Source of the DNA: Rhodamnia argentea
Lineage: Eukaryota; Streptophyta; Magnoliopsida; Myrtales; Myrtaceae
Assembly: GCF_020921035.1 (NCBI RefSeq)
Contig: NC_063150.1
Location: 13,702,001 to 13,766,000 of the forward strand
Reading direction: 5' to 3'
DNA length: 64,000 nt
Part shown: piece after piece, positions 24,751 to 36,615 of the stretch
Layout: every line of letters starts with the position of its first letter
Numbering within the stretch: position 1 is the first letter of the stretch
Program-made: the position numbers and the translations under genes
The notes under the pieces: generated by a model
The model's input: the letters and a program-made list of their open reading frames with translations, nothing else
What the model was told of the DNA's origin: nothing
Database searches by the model: none

Positions 24751-27700
24751 TTATATATCTAAAGAGTCATAAGAGTCATCACCTTCTTCACATTCGTCTT
24801 CAAAGTTCATTTCCTGAAGACGATCATCTTCGAAAAGTAAAGGAACAGAGTCTTTGCATCTCTCAGGTTTCCTGTCATTCAGCTCTATAACCGCATTAAT
24901 CTTGTCCTTGACACATTCTTCAACTATCTCCGCCTCAACTCCTGTCAGCAAACCCAAAAGAGAGAGACATTCTCCTTGGAATTCCATGTCATTGGAGGAC
25001 AAAATAAGACCAGCGAGTGTTCTTGCAAGAGCAGGGGCATGACTTTGTATCTGCAGATGCAACACCAAAAAAATGGTGCTCAGCACAAATGCAATCTTCC
25101 TTGTGACAATGCTTAAATGTTAATCGCAAATGCGTACATAGGCCGATGGTATTTTTAGATTGGCCATGTGATGAATAATATTGATTTGATTGGCCAAGTG
25201 GTGAATTATATTGGAAGTATTTAATTTTCGCACATTTCTAGAATATATGAAACTAAACCAGTGAATGTACTGAATCTTGTAGCTGTCCATTAGCTGACTA
25301 TATGAACATTGAGTTGTTGGACTACGTCTGTGAAGCACTAGGAAAAAATATTTTCTTATGAAACCATGACGCTTCAAAGAATTCAACCATCTCAAGCACC
25401 TACCCAAGCAGCGCGCCCCAGAGAGAGAGAGAGAGAGAGATTTACCTTCAGAGCACGATCACTTAGAAGAACTCCTGAATGTTTCTCCTTCATATCATCC
25501 AATGCTAGTTTAGCTGCTTTCTTCAGAAGAGATCTTTCTGACAAGACCTTTTGCTTCGAAGGAGGGAAGTTAACCTTACCGATGAGTCAAGGATTGCAAC
25601 ATAGTATATGATGCAGTAAATTATGGTTCACTAAAGAAATAAATAACTTAATAGAAGCGGATATTCTGCTTGATAGCAATGAAAGATAACATCAATATGA
25701 GTATGTGGTGGCAAGTTATCCCATTCTAGAGAGACACCACCTCCTTGATCCATGATGTTGCCTAGTGTCAAGCCATAACTCTTCCAATCAATGCTCTTCA
25801 ATGCACTAAGAGATGACTTGGAAATTGAGGAAGGTGAGAAATCCTTGAAATACAAAACCTGGAAGAAAAAAAGGCACACTTACTACTGGAAATCGAGTTC
25901 GACAATAGTGAGACAAAAATGAAGCATGACAGACAGTTGTTAACCCCAGTCACTCTGTGATGGGTCATTGTGAATCAATAAACCATGACTAATGCTCTTC
26001 TCAAGCAACAATCCAAAGATAGTTTATTAGGTTCAGAAGAAAACAACGAAAAATATACAGATAGTTTATTAGGTTCAGAAGAAAACAACGAAAAATATAC
26101 AGAGGTTCCATAATTATGGTGTGTAGACAATGACAACAATCAATTGATTTCTCTCACTATGCCATCAGAAAATCTCAGTGGGTAATGTCGACATCGACAA
26201 TGTGCAACTAAAGATGTGGTGATGGGACAATTTCCATGCATAATACTCTAAAGCTGCCCGCAATTCTAGCTTAGATCTGGGAATTTGAGGAAGCAAGTTT
26301 GATTATTTTAATATGCAAGCCCAAGGAATGACAGAAGTAGCAGGGAATATCACAATACATAGCTGTCTCTGAGAATGTGCATGAAAGAAAAATAGCAAAA
26401 TGGTCTTCTGCCAAAAAAACTGTTGATCGACGATTAAGACAGTAGGAGAAAATGCTTCTAGAAAAACCTGTGTCTGGTGACCACACTCCCTCGGACAAGG
26501 ACTTGTTTGATCAGAAAACTCGCATATGATTATTACTGCATCAACCACTAATCCCGGATTTTGTCTTCCAGAAGTTTTTGAGCTGCAAATAGTTCCCATT
26601 CCAGTCCTCAAATGCTCCCTTGAAGATGTATGCAAACAATAAAGAATTTTCAAAACATGCTGAAACCTCTTGTTTATGACGTAAACAGTTGGATACAATT
26701 TCTAACTGCATTCGACTATTGTTGCTTAGGCAGTGGAATAAGCAGTCCAAGAAAGTTCAAAAACAGTTAATACCATTGATAAAAAGAACATGCATCCTCT
26801 ACTTATTTCCGTCTACTACTCCAGTGGATGCAACAGAAGGGCAGCAGAAAACCTTTCAAATTCATGTGGAAAGATCACCAAGCAAAATGTTTTTAGGTGA
26901 GCTGTCAAATTAAAGTTTCATTAACAGTGGCATTCATTGACACAGCAGTCTACAGAAACATCCTAATGAACTAACAGTTTATTTCCTCCAGATATATCCA
27001 TCGAATGACCACATGATAATACAAAATTGTCCACTCACAGATATCTTATGACAGGCCTGTAATACAGCAATGCACACAGGACCCGAATCCAGCCCTACCT
27101 TGCATAAAATAACATGCAAGACATAACAACAGACAATTTCCACTAAAATAGAAATTCAGCATTAACATCAATTCTAGCTGGAAAACTTCGATAGGTAAAG
27201 CAACTATTTTTCCTTGCCAGCCAAGCCACCAAAGCTGGCTACTGGAAACAACAGGAATGTGCATCATCTTGGCATGTAACTTACAAGGCATTTAATGATA
27301 AACCAAGGTTGTTATCTAGATCGTTGCGGCGCCTTAAAATATAATCCTGAAGGCCGTACTTCAAACGTTCTACATTTGAAGCTGAAAAGGGTGAAGGCAT
27401 GCTTTTATTTGGCAGGAAAGCATCCCCATAGCATGATTTATAGACATTCTCATGTTGGACCGCCAGTTCAAATGCAATATTCTGCATAAGGATACCAGGA
27501 CGGTAAGACCAAATGCTAAATATTGTAAGCAACCAAGTATAGATATGCCATCACAAGGTGAAGAATGTACAAATTATCATTAGAAACATAAGACAATACT
27601 TCTCCTAGGACATTTTTGCTCTTTAGAGTGGTCACGGCCAGTATCAATCAAGGTGTGCAAGCTACTCTGCTTTCAAATCCTAAAATTACAACAAATGACT

Positions 27701-29859
27701 AAAGAAGAATCGATCAGAATTCTTTCCATCTGTTTTTCTTAAAAAGAGAAGCAAAAAAAATATTTCGGGAAAACTTAAAGAACTAGATACTCAAGAAATA
27801 CAGCATTTGGACTAACCGGGATGTTCAAAATCAGCATCTGCAAAAAACCAAGATAAAATGATTAGACAGAAAGAGGATATTTAATTGACCATCTTTGAAA
27901 AGGAAGAGGCGCAGAAGGAACGTATGTGACCGAGTGAAGTAAAAGAAGCTTACCTTGTACAAGATACAAATATTCTTGGTAATATCTTTTCATTACAGAA
28001 TTGATAACGACAAAAGACTTGGCACGACTAGTGCCAAGAAGCTGGTGAGTAACTTTGTTGTTCAGGTCACATAAGTATGAGTGGATGATTAAGATCCTAT
28101 TTGATATATAGAACCAATAAGGTGAACTTTGATCCTCTTGTGTTATTATTACATGTATGTGTGATTAGATGATGCTTTCCTACAACAGCATCCCTAGTTA
28201 TTTAGCCTTTTCAGTGTTAAAGAATCAGAATTATATGTGAATATTTATTTCACAAGATGGCTAAATTCAATAGCTTCATGACATGTAATACTTTAGTATA
28301 GACAAATTGCATGATCCACAAGTAAAAGAACTAGAACTTCTATGGAGCACAATACACCTTCTCAACGAATTGCTTGATCCCACCCAGAAGAACTTCAAAT
28401 TTCTCAGAGACAGATAGACAAACTTCAGTCCCACTGAGAAAGAAATACCAACAAAAAGTCTCAGCACTAAAACTTTAATGGGTAAGAACGCTAGATGTGG
28501 TATAATACTATAAATGCGTATACTATTGCATGCCTGAATCTCACGCCATTTTTAGTGATTGAAGGGAGCCTGGTTAGCCAATTATTCGAGCTACCTTCTT
28601 TTAGATTCAAGTTATAATAATGTACCTCCTCATCAGAAGCACCTGCAGCATACTCAACCATAAGTAAAAGCACCAACACTTCACAGTGATGGCCTTCCCT
28701 TTTACGATGGCTGAATAAATAACATAGAAAGGAATGACCTTTCAAAGGAGGAATGGCGCATGATCTTCTAAGTCTTTTTTCCGAAGTAGAAGGATTATAA
28801 TTGTTAATGTGTAGAAAGTTGACCAGGCAATGGATCCTCCACTACAAACCAACGTAAAAGAATGAAAAGAACTGAAACTACTACATCAAATGACATCTAG
28901 CTCTTTTTTTATTTTTTTTATAAATTTCATGTGCAGTATTATTTAAGTCAACCTCATTTGAGTGTACATAGCTTCTGCGATTCCACACTTCTTATACAGG
29001 GGAAAGCACAATTTCGAAGAGTTCCACTGAGACAGGAAATTACCAGTAGTTCTGACAGCAAGCATTCCATCTGCATTGTTCAAAGATTGCTTGTAACTAA
29101 CATAGCGAACATAGTTAAAATCCTCGAATTCAAACAGCATTCATTTAGCAGAAAGGGGGCTTGCTCATATCTTCAGTAGAGAGCAAGCTGGATGGTGTTA
29201 TTTCTTGCAATTGGGCACAAAACCTGAAACATGGCCATACTCCTTACCCCACTTTTCGGCAAAAATCCCTTCATCTGTGACTCTTAAGTCCTGAAACTCT
29301 TCCAAGCAACTAGCAGCACCCGTGTCCGAAACTGATTCCAAGTAAGGCCAAACAGAGAGTCGCATCACGTCACTTTGCAATCGTGAAACCATTAATCTAC
29401 TAAAAACTATCAAGATGACACTTATAATATCACACATGGCACAGCTATATCCTAGCTTAAGCTTCAGTAGCATTTGAATCCCTAAACAACGCACTGTCAC
29501 ACTGCGGATGTATCCAGGTCTAGTTCCAGTTATATCCTAGGGCTAGAAACATCTCACTACTCAGTAAACTTACGAACATGCCACAAATCGAATTCCGGGA
29601 AAAAGAAACACGGAAACCGAAACGCAGCGCAGGACAAAGGAGACAGCGACGTACTGGAGATTCGGACAACCGGAGAGCCGGCGAGCAGCGAACCCACGAG
29701 AGCGACGGAGATACGGCACAAGTCGTCGGAGACGCGGCATCTTTGGAAAGCGAACGAAATCAGCTGCGACGAAGAAAAGGAGGACAAAATGCAAGTCACG
29801 GGAGGTGAATACGGAGAAACCAAAAGCGAAAGCGGAGGAGAGGAATGCAGGTCCTTCAT
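24751..29859 (-). CDS. MTOPVIB: MTOPVIB, type 2 DNA topoisomerase VI subunit B-like, 11 exons, 495 aa
   Basis: Plant partner of SPO11-1/SPO11-2 in the meiotic complex that makes DNA double-strand breaks; nuclear. Exons reconstructed from phase and homology: 29859-29655, 29331-29248, 29070-29044, 28642-28534, 28433-28358, 27837-27817, 27481-27285, 26618-26468, 25858-25670, 25574-25446, 25050-24751. Every junction keeps frame and the total is 495 residues, about the Arabidopsis length as I recall it. Recognisable blocks are RCRVSDDLCRISV, ISDTGAASCLEEFQDL (GHKL-like site), VHYYNLNLKEG, SGTEVCLSVSE, PFSASNVERL, FKDFSPSSISKSSL, IDWKSYGL, LEWDNLPP and FQGECLSLLGL. The C terminus is acidic. Intron 4 uses a GC donor. 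The exon 9 donor (after 25670) has no GT and is the weakest call. The start at 29859 is the first in-frame ATG found; the N-terminal 38 residues are poorly conserved, so another start is possible. Confidence 0.9.
26017..26100. repeat. Perfect 42-bp tandem duplication in MTOPVIB intron 8
   Basis: The 42-bp unit beginning AGATAGTTTATTAGG occurs twice back to back (26017-26058 and 26059-26100) with no mismatch, inside the intron between exons 8 and 9. The lack of divergence implies a recent event or an assembly artefact. Confidence 0.95.
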
Positions 29860-30402
29860 CGGCGATCGCCGGAGAGAGAGAGAGAGAACAGGTGGGAACT
29901 AACACGGTGGCAGAGGTCGGGAATCGTACGGACGGAGTCCATGCCGGAGCCGGAGAGATTCTTCTTCTTCTTCGCGCAGAGAGAAGAAGACGAGCCGAGA
30001 GCTACACCGACGAATTCACCGAGCGTGCTGGTCTCTCCCGCCACCGGTGCAATATAAAATAGAATCATTTAATTTTTTTTTAAAGAGTGTTTATTTACCA
30101 TCCATTTCATTAGAATTTCGGATGAATTCGTAGACTATGGCAATTTAATAAATGTATCGCTTATAAAACAGGTTTTGAATTTAAAAAAAAAAAAGGCATT
30201 TTTCTTTTTAAGTAGTTTCCAAAAAATCACAGTCAATTCGCCGCGAAGAAGCGAGAAGATGCCTTCGCAATCGATATCTCTCCTTACGGGAAAAAAAAAA
30301 TCGAGACCTTTCAATTTGAAATAGAAAACGAAAGCCTTTCGAAGTCGGATTGCCCGTTCAAATAGATCGACCTTAACCCCCCGAATAACCACTGAAATTT
30401 AG
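29860..30402. other. MTOPVIB upstream region
   Basis: GC-rich up to about 30055, then AT-rich. It contains a GA microsatellite (29872-29888) and a TTC run (29960-29974), both typical of plant leaders. It probably holds the MTOPVIB 5' UTR and promoter; no clear TATA box was found. It is open on both strands through composition. Confidence 0.4.
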
Positions 30403-30615
30403 GCCCGTTTGTTTAACGAAAATTGAATGAGTTGAAAAAGATTATCTTAAAAATGATCACTTATATTGTTTGAAATAATTAGTCAATAAAAAGTGTTTTT
30501 ATTAACGATACCGATTTATATATTACGAAAAATATTTTTCGTGCGTTCATTTTTATAAACGATACATACAATTATTTTAATATATATATATATTATATTT
30601 GCGAAACAAACAGTG
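30403..30615. mobile_element. Small MITE-like repeat, copy 1
   Basis: Begins CCCGTTTGTTTAACGAAAA and ends TTTGCGAAACAAACAGTG, giving imperfect terminal inverted repeats. The interior matches 34868-35072 (TTAAAAATGATCRCTWATAT, AAATAATTAGT, CGATAC words). Two copies of this family therefore flank the DUF220 gene. The target duplication is not clear. Confidence 0.55.
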
Positions 30616-31680
30616 TTTTATATCCTCCCGACATAAATGATGGGAAACAGTGGCATGAATGAATTGTTCGTGCGAGGCGGTGCCCTCGTGTCGAGTCTTG
30701 AGAAATGAAAGAATAAGAAAATCAGAATTATTTACTCGAGTAAAATGTGCAGGTGAATATCATTGGAATTTGGAAGATGCACTTCACCATGGTTTTAGAA
30801 GGAAAGTAGTTTGGAAGTTAAGTTCATTTAAAAAAAATATAAATAATCTTAATCTAAATCCATAAATTTGGCTCTAATTGCCGATTCTCGAATGGGTAGG
30901 TGGGTGGATCACCCAGAGCAAAACCGGGAACCATTTCCATGGTCAATTCAGTCCGATTCTCGAGTGGAACCGAACCAATTGCACAGCCCAAATATGATCG
31001 ACATCAAAGATAGATCCACGGTTCATGCGACGAAATCCCCGTAAATTTCAACCAAAATGAAGATGCATCTATCTCCGGAGCAACAACAACAACATCAACA
31101 TCGTATGTGGGGAATGTAGGTTTTACAGCCAGGTTAAATTGGAAAGGCTGAGCTTTCTATTCCTCCAATATCAACCGTTGTATGCCTACGTCGGCGGGCG
31201 TTCGTTTCAAATGTGCCTTTCAATCATATAAGCGTTTTCGGAGAAAGTAGCCTGCTCAACGAGATTCATGCTAATCAAATGCACACACGAGACATTTTCT
31301 TAGAATAGCTTCGACGGGGTCGATGGCTATAGCGAGGGGAAGAACCGGTGTTGCCGGAGAGGCCGCCACTGAATAGAAAAAGAAGATGGCGGTTGTCACT
31401 GGCCTATGGCCGCCGCCGACGAAAGTAAGATTTAAACGGGCTAGAAGCTTAGGGCCAAGTCTCCTCTTCTCCACATATTTTTGAAGGAATTAGAATGTGA
31501 CCTATCCCAGACTACTACTACATAACATGTGTGGGTGCCCCACCCTTTGAAAGGAATATGCAACCGTGACACATCCAAAAAGATTTAGTGACGATGTAGT
31601 CGGAGGCTGTCGGAGCAAAGACAGCAATTAGTACAGAGAATAGATCCTTGCAGACAGATACAAGACTAATCTCCCGAGCA
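30616..31680. other. Intergenic DNA upstream of MTOPVIB and downstream of the DUF220 gene
   Basis: No gene recognised. 31271-31474 is open on the minus strand for 67 codons without motif support. The 3' UTR of the DUF220-like gene should lie in the right-hand part. Confidence 0.35.
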
Positions 31681-33849
31681 TCATTCCACAGATAGCACCC
31701 TTCTATCTCTTTGCCTCATCGATCTCCTCCGCAAGGCCCATCGCTTTTTAATATCGCTTGTTTCCTCGAGTTGCTTATCGAAAGCTTCGTTAGACGACTC
31801 ATGATTGTCACCCGATTTCGCAGGATCAAAGCCGCCTCTGATTCTTGTGGTTTCAGCAAGCAAATCGGTTATCAGCATCTCTGTGGTCCTGCTGGTGATT
31901 CCCCTTAGATACCAAGAAATGGGCGGAGGCGGGACTATAGATGGTTGGATCAGCTGGTCCAGGCTCACGCTTGATCCGATCCTTCCTTTTCCTCCGGTAC
32001 AAGAATTATAGTCTTCCCAAGTCTTAGGCTTGAACGGGTAGCAGAGTTTCTCGTCGACAAACAAAGGTTCTACTCTCCAGCATCCTTCGAATCTTTTCAT
32101 AAACCCCGTTTTCACTTGCTTGAACTTCATCTGAAAAAATAGATGAATAGGAATAGTTTCATAGTTTACCTGAGATTATCTTAGAATTTACAAATATACC
32201 ACCTTTCTCCGAACAAGAGGGAATGGAAAGGCACAGGCATTCTACTAATGGCAATCAGGATAAAGAAAAGGTACGTATAATCTGCAACAAGAGCAAAGTC
32301 TTACCGTGTGGTCTGCTCTATTTTGATCCACCAAAACATGTACTGAAATGGTCCCTGACCACCAAAGGAACTTCCACATGGCCGCTTGCTCCAGTTCAAC
32401 AACCTGTCTTAAACCTTCATCGACCAAAACCCTTCTGGATATGACTTCCTAAGAGAAAAGTTAAATTTCAAAATTCTTCTAAAAAGTTCTCCACTTTATA
32501 TATAAGATTGCCAAAATGAACAAGAATAATTCGCAAGGGAAAGACGAAAATTGCAGCGGATTAACCAGAAGATAACTTGTTTGATCCTTCATGTATTAAT
32601 GGCTGAAATATAGAAGAAATGGTGGAAAAGCGTGATACCTTAATATTCTTGAAAACCCTCTTATTATCAGGATCAGTGACAATGTTGTACACCGCATCCG
32701 GAGGCAACCCCACATTGACTTTTACATTGAGGTTGCAAAGAGATCCTTTTGGCACACTCACCTGCCAAGACTTACATTAGACTCCAGTACTTTTGCAGCA
32801 GCGAAATATTCAAGTCATATGACAAACAAGGCCCTTAGAAGGCAACAAGTCACCAACAAAAGCATCTTCCTTTTATGTAATAAAACCAAGTGACCAAATT
32901 GCTGCTTTTCTAGGTTTTGGTTACACTAGAGCAACAGGACAGCAAGTCGAGAATGCCAATTACAATGTACGCATGTCATACTACATTTCATTGTTCTAAT
33001 TTTACAAGCCACAAATGGAAATTTACGTGGACTAGCATAAACAGTTGGGATTTACTTTTATTTTAGGTAATTATGATTATTTCACATGTGACGTATTCAC
33101 CTTCATATACACTCCCCTGACGTCAACGAGAATCGGTTAGGTGAGCTCCAAATAACAAGGAAAGAGGCATAAACAGCGGATCGTTCTATTGTAGCCCTAC
33201 AAAGTAAGAGAAACACATGACAAAAAGCTTGAAATATGTCAAAAGATAACAGCGACAAACTTATTCATCTTCTCAAATTTTAATGATTAAATCACATACA
33301 GAAGCAGAACTTATATCAGAGTCCTAATTCAGGCTACTTCATTATGTTTTACTGTAAACATCCTTGGCATGCTCGAGCTCAACAATCCAAGAGTAAGCTT
33401 GTGACTAAACATGCCCACCGATCTTATTTCTCAACAAGTCCCTCACCTTTATTTCTGGAGCTTGATCCATCCACACTGGATTTTCATTCCATGCTTGCAG
33501 TTGCTTCTCCAGATTGACCTCAAAATCAGTCAACAATGCTCTCGAGTGCCCCAAAGAAGAGCTTCCAGAGTTCGCCCTCTCATTTTCCCCTTTAAACATT
33601 TTAAGAGGCAGCTATCACAGAAAAAAGAAAGAGAAAGGTACATGAATTTTCAGTTTGCAGGCGTTGACATCTACAACTCCAAGCGTCATGACTCATCAAG
33701 ATGAAGTGAATTACCTTGAAGCCATCCCGGAGCTTCAGAGGAAGCTGCCCAAAGAATCTACAAATCGCAGGATCAAGAACCTTTAGCCCACTCCGTCTTC
33801 TGCTGTTGGTCGAAGCCGCGCTACTCGTATCTTTATCTGTCTCGCCCAT
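31681..33849 (-). CDS. DUF220 / OBP32pep-like SRPBCC-fold protein, 5 coding exons, 338 aa
   Basis: Plant-specific DUF220 protein, related to the START/polyketide-cyclase (SRPBCC) lipid-binding fold; its molecular function is not established. Coding exons: 33849-33715, 33611-33447, 32761-32639, 32448-32305, 32130-31681; all are GT-AG, phase 0 and join into 338 residues. The conserved core spans exons 3-5: [55 protein letters not shown], the [20 protein letters not shown] junction, [17 protein letters not shown] and [20 protein letters not shown]. The N-terminal 90 residues are basic and variable. The tail after AETTRIRGG is charged and not conserved as far as I recall. A 5' UTR intron probably exists, since TTTTCCAG sits just before the ATG. 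It is transcribed in the same direction as MTOPVIB, about 1.8 kb upstream of it. Confidence 0.9.
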
Positions 33850-34341
33850 CAGAATCTGGAAAATTCACGCGCCGAATTTCATTATTCGAAACAAAATGTC
33901 CATTGCTTGCACAGACAAGCATGTATTTGCACCCGTAGAATTTTCCTCTACTACTTGCTATGATCCATCCACTCTTTCTTTTGGCAAGCACGAATCAATC
34001 AAACCTTCCTAAAAGATGCTAACAGTGAACAGTCACTTTCTGCAGCAACATTCCCCAGATCTCACTCCAGCTAACTACGGTGGATTCGCCAATGACCCAT
34101 TAATCTGATAACGATGAGCTGACCGCGGAACATGGTAAAAATGAAGCAGCCAAAAGGACCACAACGGACAGTAGCACGCCAAAAAAATCACGAGAATTCG
34201 GAGTGATTTAGCACAATTCGTTAAGTTAAGGACGAGCAACCGAAATCCAACTAAAGCCCACAGCTCGGTGTGATGCCGTGAAGCAAAACTCTTCTTCTTC
34301 TCGAAGGATAAAATTCAAGATGCGGAAATAAGCAAGGAATG

Positions 34342-34375
<34 letters not shown>

Positions 34376-34867
34376 CTACCGCACCCGACAACGAATTTCT
34401 ACTGAGTTTCTTCACACGCGAGGGGACGGATTCATCTTCCAGAACGCAGATCTCAGTCGACAAGTCATCCCAAAACGTAGGCGAGAGGGCCTCTTTCTCT
34501 CTCTCTTTAGAGAATTTGGAGTCATCTTCTCTTCCTTCTTACAAAGGGCCTGGTCTTGGATGGCCGAACCGAAACACGTGATTCAGCTCGGGATGCTCCG
34601 GTCTTTGTGAAGTCCCACGAGCCCTGGTCGGAAGCTCGTCACTGGGCTTTTTTCTCTTTTTTCTGGCCCATGGACGGACACTCGACTCCTCATTCTCATG
34701 TTGCAAGTAATGAATGATGAATGAAATTTGGCATTACGGAGTACTGCCTCGACGATGTGTCTCCTTGTAAAGGAGAAAAAACTCGAAAGGTCCAATTTTT
34801 ACGTGCAATGTATTTACGACCGAATCAAGACAGGAAAAAAATTTCACATGTTATAAGTGATTTGCCC
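33850..34867 (-). promoter_or_regulatory. Leader and promoter region of the DUF220-like gene
   Basis: Contains a GA microsatellite (34344-34373), read as CT on the gene strand, in the expected 5' leader, and a further pyrimidine-rich patch near 34497-34507. A leader intron ending at about 33857 is inferred. No firm TATA box. Confidence 0.35.
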
Positions 34868-35072
34868 ATGGGCTCCGTTTATTCCGTAAAAGATGAATGA
34901 CTTGAAAAATATTTTCTTAAAAATGATCGCTAATATCGCTTAAAATAATTAGTTGACTGAAAATGTTTTCACTATCGGCAGCAATTTATGTATTTTTTCG
35001 TGGATGATTCATTCATTTTTTTATAAGCGATACGAGCGATCATTTTCTTTAAGAATATTTTCCAACTGGAAC
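34868..35072. mobile_element. Small MITE-like repeat, copy 2
   Basis: Begins GGGCTCCGTTTATTCCGTAAA and shares its interior with 30403-30615 (AAAAATGATCGCTAATATCG, AAAATAATTAGTTGA, AGCGATAC). The left and right halves are themselves partly inverted (AAAAATATTTTCTTAAAAATGATCGC versus its reverse near 35036-35062). Confidence 0.55.
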
Positions 35073-35239
35073 GCTAGACGTCTATGATCTTGCGACCAAC
35101 AAAAAGCCCGGTAAGGGTTGTTCCCGATAATTGGTCCTGGGTTCGGAAGTCAAAAATTATCCCACATAATTCAATCCTTTATTTTGGCTTGTGATACATG
35201 ATATAATTACTGCCAAAATCTTCATGCACTAGAGGGGTC

Positions 35240-35370
35240 TTGTTCCTCGCGACTGCTATGACATTTGTATGAGTTGCAGAGAGGACGTCCTCCACATCTT
35301 GTGTGGTTGCCCTATGGCCCAAGAAACCCGGCGTAAGGTTGGGATACCTAAATCTTGTCCGAGCATTTTC
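35240..35370 (+). mobile_element. LINE-type reverse transcriptase zinc-binding remnant
   Basis: The frame from about 35247 reads RDCYDICMSCREDVLHILC then GCPMAQETRRKVGIP. The spacing C-x2-C-x6-H-x3-C with a following CP-A matches the zinc-binding region (zf-RVT) downstream of plant non-LTR reverse transcriptases. It ends in a stop at 35370. No reverse transcriptase or RNase H is seen nearby, so this is a fragment. Confidence 0.55.
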
Positions 35371-36261
35371 ACCTAGGTGGGTATAAAGAATTAGGGGCCG
35401 CCCGAATCGGATCGGACCAAACCGGTACTCACCAATTTCCATTTATTGAAATTGAGAATCACCCTTAACCGGTGAGTACAGGTCTAATTCCTGGTTCCAA
35501 GGTGAACCGCCCATCCGGATCGGATCGGTCATTATACTTATAGAAAGAAAATGGTACCTTTGCCATGGATATTGTTGTGTGAGAGTCTATACAAAGCAGC
35601 TGAACACTGGAGCTATTTGACCAAACTAGCACCTTGAAGGAGGCGGGGAGGCCCTAATAAGAAGTGGTCCGCTCCTAAACCGAGTACGACGGTACAGTAG
35701 GAGGTAGTCCCGCCACTAAGGGCGCCGGAGGTGGTTTCCATGATCATCCCCGAGAAACGGCGTGGTGGCTTCTCCGGTGATACTAACGATCATTTCCTCT
35801 GTTCTTGCGAAGCTGTGGACCCCCAAGATGGGCTCCGTGTTAAGGCCAACAACGATGGGCAGTGACTCCTTGTAGTTACAGATGCGGTGGCCATCGTCTA
35901 ATCTAATAAACGGTGTTGACAAACGTAAGTCGTTGCTAGCTAAGATTCGGGAAGCTAAGATTTAGAACGGCCACCATGAGATGAAAAATTGCAGAATCGG
36001 ATTTGTCACTGAATAAGATTCCACTTTCCACTATTTTCATGCCTTGGAGAAAAATTAGAGTACAAATTTGGATCCAACATGAAGATCAATTTGCTTGAGG
36101 TAGTGCAATCAATCGCATCCTACAAGGTTCATCACATGGAATTGCAATCATGTCTCCAAGTTCGAGACTTGATTAGAATCTATTGGAGTTCGGTGGATTC
36201 TCGAATTGTGGTTAATCGGAACAATTTTGTCATTGTTGGTAGAGAAAAGAATCGAGATAAA
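35371..36261. other. Intergenic DNA, no gene seen
   Basis: At 35397-35535 the words CGGATCGGACC and CCGGATCGGATCGG flank a short segment, resembling a small repeat. No coding potential is recognised. Confidence 0.3.
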
Positions 36262-36615
36262 TGCATTAGAAGTCCTAAAACTTGTCATGTCAGTGCAAAT
36301 AAGTCCTAAAACTTTCAAAAAAATCAATCAAGTCCCGAAACTTAGCACGAAAGTGCATTTAAGTCCTAAAACTTTCAAAAAGTGCAACGAAACCCTAAAA
36401 CTAGTAACGAAAGTGCAATCGAGTCCTAAAATTTTCAAAAAGTGCAATCAATGAAAGAACTTGATTGAACTAATATGACAAGTTTTATGACTTGATTTCA
36501 CTTTTTTAAAGTTTTAAGACTTGAATGCACTTTCATAACAAGTTTTAGGACTTAATTACACTCTTTGATACTTTTAGGACTCGGATGCACTTTCATGATA
36601 AGTTTTAGGACTTCC
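36262..36615. repeat. Foldback repeat built of AAGTCCTAAAACTT units
   Basis: The left half (36262-36445) holds about five direct units of AAGTCCTAAAACTTTC plus AAAGTGCAAT-type spacers. The right half (36470-36615) holds the same words inverted (AAGTTTTAGGACTT, CACTTTC). The whole can fold on itself. This is a common plant foldback or MITE-like dispersed repeat; it lies about 1.1 kb upstream of the polyubiquitin TATA box. Confidence 0.7.

Noticed and set aside
29570..29905. Alternative 111-codon minus-strand frame over MTOPVIB exon 1
   Set aside because: Only the frame starting at 29859 yields the conserved RCRVSDDLCRISV block and splices in phase to exon 2.
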